From JAQVUB01 sp033809415 (GTDB taxonomy: Bacteria > Verrucomicrobiota > Lentisphaeria > Oligosphaerales > Oligosphaeraceae): a DNA stretch of 12,036 nt. Of the stretch, positions 1 through 6,812 are shown one piece after another; the first letter of the stretch is position 1, and every line of letters begins with the position of its first letter. A model generated the notes under the pieces. It ran no database searches and was not told the DNA's origin. It was given only the letters and a program-made list of their open reading frames with translations. Location: NCBI GenBank assembly GCA_033809415.1, contig JAPXLT010000134.1:1-12036 (forward strand), read 5' to 3'. The translations under genes were made by a program, and so were the position numbers.

Positions 1-29
1 CAACCGGGACGGTTGCGCTACTTTTTAAA
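1..29. repeat. 29 bp direct repeat, left copy
   Basis: This copy is identical to bases 11989-12017, in the same orientation. It opens with CAACCGGGACGGTTG, a small hairpin (5 bp stem CAACC/GGTTG, loop GGGAC), and ends with CGCTACTTTTTAAA. Similarity stops abruptly at base 30. The function is unknown. A dispersed intergenic repeat is the simplest reading. The stem is short and sits six bases before the T run, so it would make a poor intrinsic terminator. Confidence 0.8.
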
Positions 30-71
30 CCGCATGCCATCTCATCCGTCAGAGCAACAATCCTAAAAAAA

Positions 72-98
72 TTCCGCGTTTTCCGTGTTTTCCGTGGA
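72..98. repeat. 9 bp tandem repeat, three units
   Basis: Three units with exact 9 bp spacing start at 72, 81 and 90, each built on TTCCG(C/T)G. They lie downstream of the DJ-1/PfpI gene stop codon. Similar TTCCGTG intergenic repeats are, to my recollection, common in PVC genomes. No coding role is apparent. Confidence 0.55.
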
Positions 99-129
99 CA
101 AAAAATGGGCTATGGGCGTCATTTGCCCT

Positions 130-690
130 TTAGCAGGAAACCAGCATTCCTTTGCGCAAGGAATCAACTGCCTTCTCTTTTCCCAGAGCCTTCAACAGGG
201 TGAACGCGAACTCGATGGAGGCACCTGGGCCGCAGGCGGTGACGATGCGCCTGCAAACTTGTACCCTGGCGCCGGTGTAGATTCCTTCCGGTATCTTTTT
301 CTCGAAGGAAGGATAACAGGTGTATTCCACGCCTTTAAGCAGGCCGGCTGCCGAAAGAGCAATTGGGGCGGCGCAGATGGCAGCGGCCCATCCACCTCTT
401 TCATTTACCGTGCGTGCGAGAAGGCGTGCCTCTTCACTCGAGGCCAGATTAGTTGCCCCAGGCAAGCCCCCAGGAAAGACAACCATCTCGAGAGCCGTCG
501 CATCCAGGTCTTCAAGTGCGCAGTCCACTTTCAGATAAAGGTCATGTGTACTTTTTACGAGACCGTCAGAAGCGCAGTCCACACCTGTGACGCAGACTGG
601 CACATCAGCCCGGCGCAACACATCAATCACTGTGACTGCCTCGATATCCTCGAATCCCTCCGCCAATAATACTGCAACTTGTGGTTTCAT
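130..690 (-). CDS. DJ-1/PfpI family protein (YajL-like)
   Basis: The 186-residue protein is a full-length single-domain member of the DJ-1/ThiJ/PfpI class I glutamine amidotransferase-like superfamily. It shows the N-terminal AEGFEDIE segment with Glu17 at the place of the conserved acidic residue of DJ-1. Cys106 lies in AAICAAP, at the nucleophile elbow and at the same residue number as in human DJ-1, followed by the CYPSFE segment typical of bacterial YajL/DJ-1 proteins. Family members are cytosolic and linked to oxidative or carbonyl stress, with glyoxalase or protein/nucleotide deglycase activities reported and debated, so the substrate is not assigned. The start follows a strong AGGAGG site with 5 bases to the ATG. 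It is separated from murQ by repeat element A and is probably transcribed on its own. Confidence 0.9.
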   Translation of the reverse strand: MKPQVAVLLAEGFEDIEAVTVIDVLRRADVPVCVTGVDCASDGLVKSTHDLYLKVDCALEDLDATALEMVVFPGGLPGATNLASSEEARLLARTVNERGGWAAAICAAPIALSAAGLLKGVEYTCYPSFEKKIPEGIYTGARVQVCRRIVTACGPGASIEFAFTLLKALGKEKAVDSLRKGMLVSC

Positions 691-720
691 CGTCGCCTCC
701 TCTTAATTTGCATGGTTTTA

Positions 721-910
721 GTGATACGTCAATGCCGTCGGGTGACAGTTTTTTTACCACGAAAGACACTAACGGACACGAAAAAATTTCATGGTAAATG
801 CGACGCATTCTCACAGATAAAGCTACTTCCATGAAATTTTTTCGTGTCCTTTCGGGCATTTCGTTGTTCAAAAAGAATTCCTCGCTTACCCGGGTTTACT
901 GACGTTTTAC
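721..910 (-). repeat. Palindromic MITE-like element, copy A
   Basis: This is an imperfect palindrome of about 190 bp. A 21 bp stem pairs perfectly between 774-794 and 829-849 (core ACACGAAAAAATTTCATGG and its complement) around a 34 bp loop. Weaker pairing extends outward to about 757-868. The outer ends read GTGATACGTC and GACGTTTTAC, diverged versions of the GTAATGCGTC/GACGCATTAC termini seen at copy B. It is inverted relative to copies B and C. The right end overlaps the last codons of murQ. No target-site duplication is obvious. Transcribed as RNA it would form a long hairpin downstream of murQ and could act as a 3' end or stability structure; that is inference. Confidence 0.8.
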
Positions 911-1719
911 CTCTTCTGTAATTGCTCCAAAGCCTTCCGGATGACGCCGCCGGATTCCTCGAGCGCCTTCTGCGCCTCGTCGGCACTTGCATCCGTCAGG
1001 CGCACCAGCAAAGCGACTGCGCGCTGCTGCAATTTTTCACAACTGATTTTCATGTCAACGAGCAGGTTTCCGATCACCCGTCCGGTTCGGATCATGCTGG
1101 CTGTTGACAGCATATTGAGCACCATTTTCTGGGCCGTTCCAGCTTTCAAGCGGGTGGAGCCTGTCACCACTTCCGGGCCGACAACCGGCACGATCGAGAC
1201 ATCGGCGAATTCCCGGATACGCCCGTCAGGATTGCAGAAAATGGCAATGGTTCCCGCCCCGATTTTGCGGGCCTCCTCGAGTGCTCCGCAGGTATAGGGG
1301 GTCCGTCCGCTGGTAGCTAGGCCGACGAGGACATCTTTTGCAGTGAATCCGCGTGCCTGCAAGTCCAGCCATCCTTGCCGTGGGTCGTCTTCGGCAAATT
1401 CCTTTGCCCGGACGATGGCTTCATATCCACCGGCTATAACGCCCTGCACCTGCTCGGGATCGACTCCATAAGTCGGCGGGCATTCGGCGGCATCGACGAT
1501 ACCAAGTCTGCCGCTGGTGCCGGCTCCGATGTAGAAGAGCCTTCCGCCTTTTTGGAATGCTTCGACAATCAAGTCTACCGCCCGGGCAATTTCCGGCAGG
1601 ACTTTCTGGACGGCCAGGGCGACCTGCTGGTCGTTCTGGTTCATGATCTGTACGATGCCAAGGCTGTCCTTTTGATCAATGTCCAAGCTGTCTGGATTCA
1701 CACTCTCCGTAATCATCAT
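907..1719 (-). CDS. murQ: N-acetylmuramic acid 6-phosphate etherase MurQ
   Basis: MurQ cleaves the D-lactyl ether of MurNAc-6-phosphate to give GlcNAc-6-phosphate and lactate in cytoplasmic peptidoglycan recycling. The 270-residue protein shows the SIS-domain signatures in order: YIGAGTSGRLG (63-73), DAAECPPT (76-83, Glu79 matching E. coli Glu83), AEDD (Glu110 at the second catalytic position), GLATSGRTPY (133-142) and TGSTRLKAGTAQ (186-197). The family is usually about 300 residues. Here the C-terminal helical tail seems to keep one of two tandem units, ending LEESGGVIRKAL. Three starts are stacked (TTG 1722, ATG 1719, ATG 1716). AGGAG at 1725-1729 leaves 5 or 8 bases to the ATGs, so an ATG is preferred. 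It lies 21 bp downstream of the acyltransferase gene, as an apparent operon. Its stop codon lies inside repeat element A. Confidence 0.93.
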   Translation of the reverse strand: MMITESVNPDSLDIDQKDSLGIVQIMNQNDQQVALAVQKVLPEIARAVDLIVEAFQKGGRLFYIGAGTSGRLGIVDAAECPPTYGVDPEQVQGVIAGGYEAIVRAKEFAEDDPRQGWLDLQARGFTAKDVLVGLATSGRTPYTCGALEEARKIGAGTIAIFCNPDGRIREFADVSIVPVVGPEVVTGSTRLKAGTAQKMVLNMLSTASMIRTGRVIGNLLVDMKISCEKLQQRAVALLVRLTDASADEAQKALEESGGVIRKALEQLQKR

Positions 1720-1740
1720 CAATACTCCTGATTTTCTTGA

Positions 1741-2964
1741 TTAACCCAAAGATTCTCCTGGAAGCAGGAATGCGCCGCCGGAATGCCAGAAGCGCCCCCT
1801 CATCAGATGATCCTTGACAATCCTTTGCAATGTCGTCTTCTGCGGTGCCTGGCTGATTTCGATGTCCGGATCCCCGAAGACCCGTTCCAAGGTCTGCCAT
1901 CCGTTGGCTTCCGGGATTGGATGGAGATGGAAAAGAGTTTGGAAAGCGGCAATATTGGACTCGGGCAGGTATTCGCGTAAGGTCGGATTAAACAGCCAGG
2001 ATGTGCAGCAGACCGCCTTGAACTTAAATTCCGGAAAGTACTTTGGAAAAAACGCCCAGGCTCGTTGCAGAGACGCTTGACAATCTTCTTTTCGCAACGG
2101 TGCACCGGCGGGAATATGCAAATGCAAAATCGGTTCCCCGGGTTTCAGATAAAGCTCCCAGTCAGTCAAATCCAGAGTGACTGTCTGGCGCTCGAGAGTC
2201 CCTGAAGCGTTGGCGGGATTCCCGGTGACTTTTCCATTTTCTTCACGAAAAACAGTCGTATAAGCGGTTTGTTCGCCTGGATTGCCGAAGCGGAACCCGT
2301 CTATCGAGACAGCCTCGTTGCCGCCGGGAATGAAACAAAGCTGGCTGCCCTCGCGTTTTTTGTAGACATGGATTGGATTGCGCCATTGCCCGAACTGAAA
2401 TTCCAGGCGTCCCAGCGCAAACAGGTTGGGTATCATGTGATTATGCATCCACTGATTGTTCAGGCAGACCCATTGCCCGGTTTTCTTAAAACCAGCCTCG
2501 GTCCACACCTGGAGATCGTGCATGGTTTCGCAGAGCACTTGACGGGGGATTCCACGCACTGAGTAATATTTTTTCAGACGTGGAAGTGGCGCCAAGGTTA
2601 CCAGTGTAAAAAGATAGCGGTTCCCACCTGGGATAGCTATGCCGGGTTCAGGAAGGATCGAGGGGAAATGACCATCCTCGATGGCGGCCAAGTTGAGACG
2701 CCAGTGGCAATGCCAGGCAAAGCGGGTGAGCATTTCCGATTCCCGGATTTGTCGCGCGCCTTCTTGCAAAGCAGTCACACCTTCTTCCTGCAAACCGGAA
2801 AGCTCAGCAAGTTCATTGACAAAATCCTCTTGCAGGAAATAAATGCCCTGCCCCGGAAATGACTCCTGGGATTGCGCCCAACCGCCATGCCATTTTTCCT
2901 GTCCCTTGGCATCGATTCCAAGGGGATCGACAAGAACGCAAAAATCATGAAAATTCATAAGCAT
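1741..2964 (-). CDS. Putative GNAT-like acyltransferase (DUF5596 / NAT_N-GNAT_C type)
   Basis: The 407-residue cytosolic protein has no signal peptide or membrane segment. It resembles proteins annotated 'acyltransferase domain-containing' (formerly DUF5596), with an N-terminal NAT_N-like region and a GNAT-like C-terminal half. The best matching block is HLHIPAG (281-287), FFPKYFPEF (305-313), CCTSWLFNP (319-327) and TTLQR (377-381). A central region around 133-190 (IPRQVLCETMHDL, then FALGRLEFQFG) also fits. The reaction and substrate are unknown. It sits 21 bp upstream of murQ on the same strand, which suggests, but does not prove, acyl transfer on an amino sugar or muropeptide product. No clear Shine-Dalgarno is visible. 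TTG 2967, ATG 2964 and ATG 2958 all fit, and 2964 is chosen as the first ATG. Family recognition is from memory of sequence patterns. Confidence 0.7.
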   Translation of the reverse strand: MLMNFHDFCVLVDPLGIDAKGQEKWHGGWAQSQESFPGQGIYFLQEDFVNELAELSGLQEEGVTALQEGARQIRESEMLTRFAWHCHWRLNLAAIEDGHFPSILPEPGIAIPGGNRYLFTLVTLAPLPRLKKYYSVRGIPRQVLCETMHDLQVWTEAGFKKTGQWVCLNNQWMHNHMIPNLFALGRLEFQFGQWRNPIHVYKKREGSQLCFIPGGNEAVSIDGFRFGNPGEQTAYTTVFREENGKVTGNPANASGTLERQTVTLDLTDWELYLKPGEPILHLHIPAGAPLRKEDCQASLQRAWAFFPKYFPEFKFKAVCCTSWLFNPTLREYLPESNIAAFQTLFHLHPIPEANGWQTLERVFGDPDIEISQAPQKTTLQRIVKDHLMRGRFWHSGGAFLLPGESLG

Positions 2965-3007
2965 CAAATCGGGCTTGGTTTCTAGAAACGGATTATATTA
3001 GAAAATT

Positions 3008-3201
3008 GTAAGGCGTCAGTGCAACTGGGTCGTCGAGAACTTCTTTTTTAACAACGAAAAGCACGAAAGGACACGAAAAAATTTCATGGAAGTGGCTTTG
3101 TCTGCGAGAATATGTCGTACTCTCCATGAAATTTTTTCGTGTCCGTTAGTGTCTTTCGCGGTAAAAAAATCCCCTGTCACCTGGTTTTTTTGACGCATTA
3201 C
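3008..3201 (+). repeat. Palindromic MITE-like element, copy B
   Basis: This is the best preserved copy (194 bp). The perfect 21 bp stem is 3069-3089 with 3124-3144, and the loop is again 34 bp. The outer arms read AACAACGAAAAGCACGAAAG on the left and CGTTAGTGTCTTTCGCGGT on the right. The termini GTAAGGCGTC (3008-3017) and GACGCATTAC (3192-3201) are inverted repeats matching 9 of 10. It fills most of the 327 bp divergent spacer between the acyltransferase gene and thrC. No flanking duplication is evident. Confidence 0.82.
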
Positions 3202-3224
3202 GAGAAACTTCATTGGAGCCGGGT

Positions 3225-3254
3225 TTGCATGATGCATCTCCCGATTCTCATAAT
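3225..3254 (+). promoter_or_regulatory. Possible thrC promoter
   Basis: TTGCAT at 3225-3230 and CATAAT at 3249-3254 are separated by 18 bases, 37 bp before the thrC ATG. The -10 matches the sigma70 consensus at five of six positions, the -35 at only three. The site lies just outside element B, so it would survive element insertion. This is by eye only. Confidence 0.3.
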
Positions 3255-3291
3255 ATAACGCTTCATCAGTAAAACAGGGAGTGTTTTTTCC

Positions 3292-4680
3292 ATGAATTCA
3301 GCACGATATATCAGTACGCGCGGCGGTATCCGCCCTGTAGATTTTTTCGAAGCCGTCATGATGGGGCTTGCTGAAGACGGCGGCTTGCTGCTACCGATGG
3401 AGCTTCCGGATTGCCGTGCACAGCTTGACTTATGGCGGAAGCTGTCTTATCCCGAACTAGCCTTCGAAGTGATGCGCCCCTTTATCGGCAATGCCATGCC
3501 GGGAGAGGATTTTCGCAGTCTGGTTCAGCAAAGCTATGCCACTTTCAGCCATAAGGACATTGTTCCGGTCATCAAGCTTGCTGATCAGCTTTATCTGGCC
3601 GAGCTTTTTCATGGGCCGACCCTTGCTTTCAAAGATATTGCATTGCAATTTCTTGGCAATCTGTTTGCTTATTTTCTGCAGCGCCAGGGCGGTTGCCTGA
3701 ATATCATCGGCGCCACCAGCGGCGACACTGGAAGCGCTGCCATTCACGGCGTGCGAGGAAAGCCCGGCATCCATATTTTCATCCTTTATCCGAATGGACG
3801 CGTCAGCCCCATCCAGGAATTGCAAATGGCCTCCGTGCCGGATGAAAATGTCCATTGCCTCGCAATCAAAGGCACTTTTGATGACGGACAACGTATCCTC
3901 AAGGAAATTTTCAACGACCTCACTTTCAAGCGCCAATATTCCCTTGGTGCAGTGAATTCCGTCAACTGGGCCAGGATTCTTGCTCAAATCGTCTATTACT
4001 TCTGGGCTGCCTTCCGGGTACAGGAGCAATCTGCCTGGCAAGGTTCCGTGCAAGTATCCGTACCGACCGGCAACTTCGGTGATATTTTTGCCGGCTACAT
4101 TGCTTTGCGCATGGGCGCGCCCATTCACCGCTTGATCCTCGCCAGCAATGAAAATGATATCCTCAGCCGCTTTTTTAATACTGGCGAATATGCTGTCGGC
4201 GAAGTCAGCCCGACGCTTAGCCCAAGCATGGACATCCAGGTTGCCAGCAACTTTGAACGCTATCTCTACTACCGCTGCGGGAAGGATGCCGCCAAAGTCA
4301 CAGAACTAATGAAACAATTTGCTGCTGAACAATCTATCAGCCTGCCCGGAAGCGACTCGGAATTCGCCGCCGGCAGTGGTAATACCGCCAGCACCCTGGC
4401 AACCATCCGGAAATATCATAATCTGACAGGCTATATCCTGGACCCGCACAGCGCAGTCGGAGTTTGCGTCGCCGAAAAATATTCCCTGCAGGATATGCCC
4501 ACCGTCTGCCTGGCTACCGCCCATCCCGGAAAATTTCCCGATGCCATCGCGCAGGCTTTAGGCGATGGCACCCTGGCTCGTCATCCGGAACTGAGCAAAC
4601 TCGAGGGCATGCCCCTGCGGAAAACGGTTATCGAAGCCAAGGCCGATACCGTCAAAGACTTCGTCGCGTCATTTTTTTAA
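3292..4680 (+). CDS. thrC: Threonine synthase
   Basis: The enzyme converts O-phospho-L-homoserine and water to L-threonine and phosphate, using PLP, in the cytosol as the last step of threonine synthesis. The 462-residue protein has the usual N-terminal STRGG and AEDGGLLLP segments. The PLP-lysine motif FHGPTLAFKD contains Lys114. The phosphate-binding stretch ATSGDTGSAA is at 141-150, and the family's PTGNFGD block follows. Length and architecture fit the long bacterial/fungal type of threonine synthase. The ATG follows GGGAG at 3277-3281 with a 10-base spacer. No other threonine-pathway genes are present, so thrC stands alone here. It converges on the AsmA-like gene with 32 bp between stop codons, a spacer occupied by a solitary repeat half-arm. 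Confidence 0.95.
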   Translation: MNSARYISTRGGIRPVDFFEAVMMGLAEDGGLLLPMELPDCRAQLDLWRKLSYPELAFEVMRPFIGNAMPGEDFRSLVQQSYATFSHKDIVPVIKLADQLYLAELFHGPTLAFKDIALQFLGNLFAYFLQRQGGCLNIIGATSGDTGSAAIHGVRGKPGIHIFILYPNGRVSPIQELQMASVPDENVHCLAIKGTFDDGQRILKEIFNDLTFKRQYSLGAVNSVNWARILAQIVYYFWAAFRVQEQSAWQGSVQVSVPTGNFGDIFAGYIALRMGAPIHRLILASNENDILSRFFNTGEYAVGEVSPTLSPSMDIQVASNFERYLYYRCGKDAAKVTELMKQFAAEQSISLPGSDSEFAAGSGNTASTLATIRKYHNLTGYILDPHSAVGVCVAEKYSLQDMPTVCLATAHPGKFPDAIAQALGDGTLARHPELSKLEGMPLRKTVIEAKADTVKDFVASFF

Positions 4681-4683
4681 ACC

Positions 4684-4712
4684 AACGAAAAGCACGAAAA
4701 AACACGAAAAAA
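4684..4712 (+). repeat. Solitary half-arm of the palindromic element
   Basis: These 29 bases match the left outer arm plus the start of the stem of copy B (AACGAAAAGCACGAAA, then ACACGAAAAAA) with two differences, both where B has GG and this has AA. No matching right arm or loop follows. It fills the gap between the convergent thrC and AsmA-like stop codons. Confidence 0.6.
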
Positions 4713-5633
4713 CTATTCCTCTTTTGCGGGTTCTTCTTTGTTGCCGCCGAAGACGTTCAGCAGGTCCTTGCCCAGTTTTTTGCCGCCTTCGACAACTGCC
4801 TTGCCGGCTTCTTTTCCGCTTTCGATGGCTGCCTTGCCCGCTTCTTTTCCGGCTTCGACACCCGCTTTTCCAGCTTCAGCTGCCGCTTTGCCGGCTTCCT
4901 TGCTGCTTTCGATAAATGCCTTGCCGGCTTCTTTGGCACCTTCGATACTTGCCGCAGCACCGGAACCTGCCGCACTGATGGCGCCAGTTAGCATTTTTTG
5001 CAGGATCATGGCGCAGGCTTCAACCAGGGCAACTGGATCCCCCTCCTTCTTGCCGATATCGTTCAGTTCAACGCCTGGCAATGGAACAGGCAGAGCTGCT
5101 CCGCCAAGGATTTTGGCGCTGAGACGGACATTGCCGCCGCTGACAACGACGTGATCAATCTCCACTTTCTTGCCGGATTTCTCATCGCCTTCAGGCTTCT
5201 CCTTGGGCTTGTCGGAATCGCCACTGGGAACAAAACGGTTGACATTATCGAGGATGGTGCCCAGGTTGGTCTTTCCCAGACCAGCCTCGAATGTCAGCGA
5301 CGGGTCGATGATTTGCACTTCCGTGATCCGAATCGTGTCACTCATCAGACTTGAGGGTTCCAGAGAGACGAAAATTTTTGTCAGGCTGAAGGCCTCATCG
5401 GTTTTGTAGCCCTCAGGATTGCCCACCTTGAAGTTCTCGAGCAGCAATTCCCCTTTCAGCAACGACAAATCAAGATTTTCGATGGTAATATCACTTTTTG
5501 TCACTGTCGAGCCGACCTTCTCGATCGCGCCTTTCAGAATGCTGTTCAGAAACAGCAGAAAGGCAATCACTAGCACCACGAGAACCAGCACGACAGTTCC
5601 CAAGATTTTCAACCAGCTTCTTTTCTTTGACAT
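4713..5633 (-). CDS. Membrane-anchored AsmA-like protein with 11-residue-repeat tail
   Basis: The 306-residue protein starts with SKKRSW and one strongly hydrophobic helix (about 8-29), consistent with an inner-membrane anchor and periplasmic body. Residues 45-180 follow the AsmA/DUF748-like pattern of short beta segments (ITIENLDLSLLKGELLLENF; KVGNPEGYKT; IRITEVQIIDP; VEIDHVVVSGGNVRLSA), interrupted by a charged linker at 138-157. AsmA-like proteins are linked to lipid transport and outer-membrane homeostasis. From 230 to 291 the chain is built of five 11-residue units of (I/V)ExxKEAGKAx type plus one 7-residue unit (252-258), then an acidic end. This resembles LEA-like or apolipoprotein-like amphipathic helices. 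ATG 5633 is preferred over 5639 because GGAAGGG lies 6 bases upstream of it but abuts 5639. I recall similar proteins from other PVC bacteria. The exact role is unknown. Confidence 0.8.
   Translation of the reverse strand: MSKKRSWLKILGTVVLVLVVLVIAFLLFLNSILKGAIEKVGSTVTKSDITIENLDLSLLKGELLLENFKVGNPEGYKTDEAFSLTKIFVSLEPSSLMSDTIRITEVQIIDPSLTFEAGLGKTNLGTILDNVNRFVPSGDSDKPKEKPEGDEKSGKKVEIDHVVVSGGNVRLSAKILGGAALPVPLPGVELNDIGKKEGDPVALVEACAMILQKMLTGAISAAGSGAAASIEGAKEAGKAFIESSKEAGKAAAEAGKAGVEAGKEAGKAAIESGKEAGKAVVEGGKKLGKDLLNVFGGNKEEPAKEE
4761..4946 (-). repeat. 33 bp coding tandem repeat (11-residue units)
   Basis: Within the AsmA-like gene, residues 230-291 are encoded by degenerate 33 bp units. The unit order is 11, 11, 7, 11, 11, 11 residues, with KEAGKA recurring. 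The bases vary more than the protein, so this looks like an old expansion held by selection rather than fresh slippage. The single 7-residue unit keeps helical phase (two heptad turns). Confidence 0.75.
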
Positions 5634-5705
5634 TTTCATCCCTTCCCAGTCTTATTCCTTTTTGTACATTTCAAACATATCAGTGGACACCCTGTCCGCA
5701 CATAA

Positions 5706-6551
5706 TTATCCCATCGCAAGAATCTGATCGATGGCCGCAGAGGTTTTTTCCAGCAATCCCGGAGCTGGCGGCATCATTTCAGCGGTCAGCGTCCTGTCAT
5801 AGCCAATTTTCCGCAGCGCGGCAATGGTTTCCGCCCAGGGAATATCGCCGGCGAGAAGATCACAGAATCCAGCCAGAGTGCCGTTGGCCAACTGGAAATC
5901 CTTCAGATGCACACGGCTGATGCGTTTGTCCAGCAATTCAATCCAGTGCGGAGGCCATTGCTGATGATTCAGTATGTTGCCGATATCGAAATAAATGCCA
6001 ATCGCCGGATTCTGAAAGCGGTCGATGAAGGCGGCAAATTCGAGTGGCGAATAAAAAAGCCCGTTCCAGACGTTCTCGACCGCCAGTGTCACGCCAAGTT
6101 CCGAAGCCGTATGTCCCAATTCGGTCACCGCCTGATGCGCACGCTCGACTGCAACGTCATAACGCACCGGCTTGAACCCGGGTTCCCATGGTATCACCAC
6201 GGCGCCGGGGACAAAAAGCATCGCATCGCACCCCAGCCAGGCAGCCCGCTGCAAGGCACGCTTATGCAGATCGATGGACTTCTTCCTGATTTTTTCATCG
6301 GGATGCGTCGGGCAAACAGCCCAACTCATTCCGCTGGCCAGGGTCTGCAAGGCCAACCCGCTGTCTTCAGCGATCTTGCGATATTCGCAACAGGTATCCT
6401 GGCTGGTTTCCGGAGTCAGGACGCCCTCCAGCCCGATACAGAGTTCCAGAGCCTCGAACCCCGCCCCTTTAGCTAGGGCGAATGCGTCCTTGACTGTGCA
6501 GGTGCCTTCCCCACCTCCTGGCATTGACCAGTAACTGATTGCTTTCAACAT
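5706..6551 (-). CDS. Sugar phosphate isomerase/epimerase (AP endonuclease family 2 TIM barrel)
   Basis: The 281-residue protein is a full-length xylose-isomerase-like TIM barrel. The four expected metal ligands can be read: Glu159 in VEN, Asp189 in YFDIGN, His215 in VHLKD and Glu258 in TAEM. This pattern fits the ketose 3-epimerase branch (hydroxypyruvate isomerase, L-ribulose-5-phosphate or tagatose 3-epimerase-like), acting on a free or phosphorylated ketose with Mn2+ or Mg2+. The substrate cannot be told from sequence alone. No dehydrogenase, kinase or transporter is next to it to give context. The start is firm: AAGGAG lies 8 bases upstream of the ATG. It lies 72 bp upstream of the AsmA-like gene on the same strand and could be co-transcribed with it, though no functional link is apparent. 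Confidence 0.88.
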   Translation of the reverse strand: MLKAISYWSMPGGGEGTCTVKDAFALAKGAGFEALELCIGLEGVLTPETSQDTCCEYRKIAEDSGLALQTLASGMSWAVCPTHPDEKIRKKSIDLHKRALQRAAWLGCDAMLFVPGAVVIPWEPGFKPVRYDVAVERAHQAVTELGHTASELGVTLAVENVWNGLFYSPLEFAAFIDRFQNPAIGIYFDIGNILNHQQWPPHWIELLDKRISRVHLKDFQLANGTLAGFCDLLAGDIPWAETIAALRKIGYDRTLTAEMMPPAPGLLEKTSAAIDQILAMG

Positions 6552-6622
6552 GATCTTTTCTCCTTTTAAAATCTTAAAATCTGAACTGAAAAAACGGACA
6601 ATGTTACTTTATCGTTTGTTCG

Positions 6623-6812
6623 GCAAAAAGCAATTCCATTTGACGCGGTCTGACGCTCATTTTTAACAACGAAATGCACGAAAGGACACGAAAAAATTTC
6701 ATGGAAGTGGCTTTTTCTGCGAGAATGTATTGTGCTCGCCATGAAATTTTTTCGTGTCTATTAGTGTTTGTAGTTATAAAAAAACTGTCATCCAGGTTTA
6801 CTGGCGCATTAC
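6623..6812 (+). repeat. Palindromic MITE-like element, copy C
   Basis: The stem is 6684-6703 or 6704 with 6739-6758, and the loop is 34 bp as in the other copies. The twenty-first base pair of the stem is lost because 6759 is T where A and B have C. The right terminus is GGCGCATTAC (6803-6812). The left terminus is degenerate and its coordinate is inferred from the spacing in copies A and B. It shares orientation and loop sequence with copy B. It occupies half of the divergent spacer (6552-6936) between the isomerase and the cardiolipin synthase genes. The rest (6813-6936) is AT-rich leader of cls. Confidence 0.75.

Noticed and set aside
101..128. Possible intrinsic terminator after the DJ-1/PfpI gene (GGGC/GCCC stem, then a T run on the minus strand).
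   Set aside because: The stem is only four pairs and the T run starts about nine bases after it, too weak to call.
85..669. Long 194-codon plus-strand frame opposite the DJ-1/PfpI gene.
   Set aside because: It is an antisense shadow. The minus-strand frame has clear family motifs, a strong ribosome site and a catalytic cysteine, while this one resembles nothing.
623..871. Small minus-strand frame across element A, with a similar plus-strand frame at 6674-6856 across element C (shared RTRKNFMEVA-type peptide).
   Set aside because: The peptide similarity is fully explained by both frames reading the same palindromic DNA repeat. There is no ribosome site, and the copy B frame at 3016-3237 reads the opposite arm. 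Databases may contain such spurious proteins.
721..910. Element A as a CRISPR-like or attachment site.
   Set aside because: The three related copies are kilobases apart, palindromic and not in a spaced array, and no cas or integrase gene is present.
3457..4128. 223-codon minus-strand frame inside thrC.
   Set aside because: It is a shadow of a well-supported threonine synthase in a GC-rich gene, with no family resemblance.
4464..5154. Plus-strand frames with repetitive Leu/Pro/Ala/Phe-rich peptides opposite the AsmA-like gene.
   Set aside because: Their periodicity is the complement of the KEAGKA coding repeat. The minus strand has the membrane anchor, the AsmA pattern and the ribosome site.
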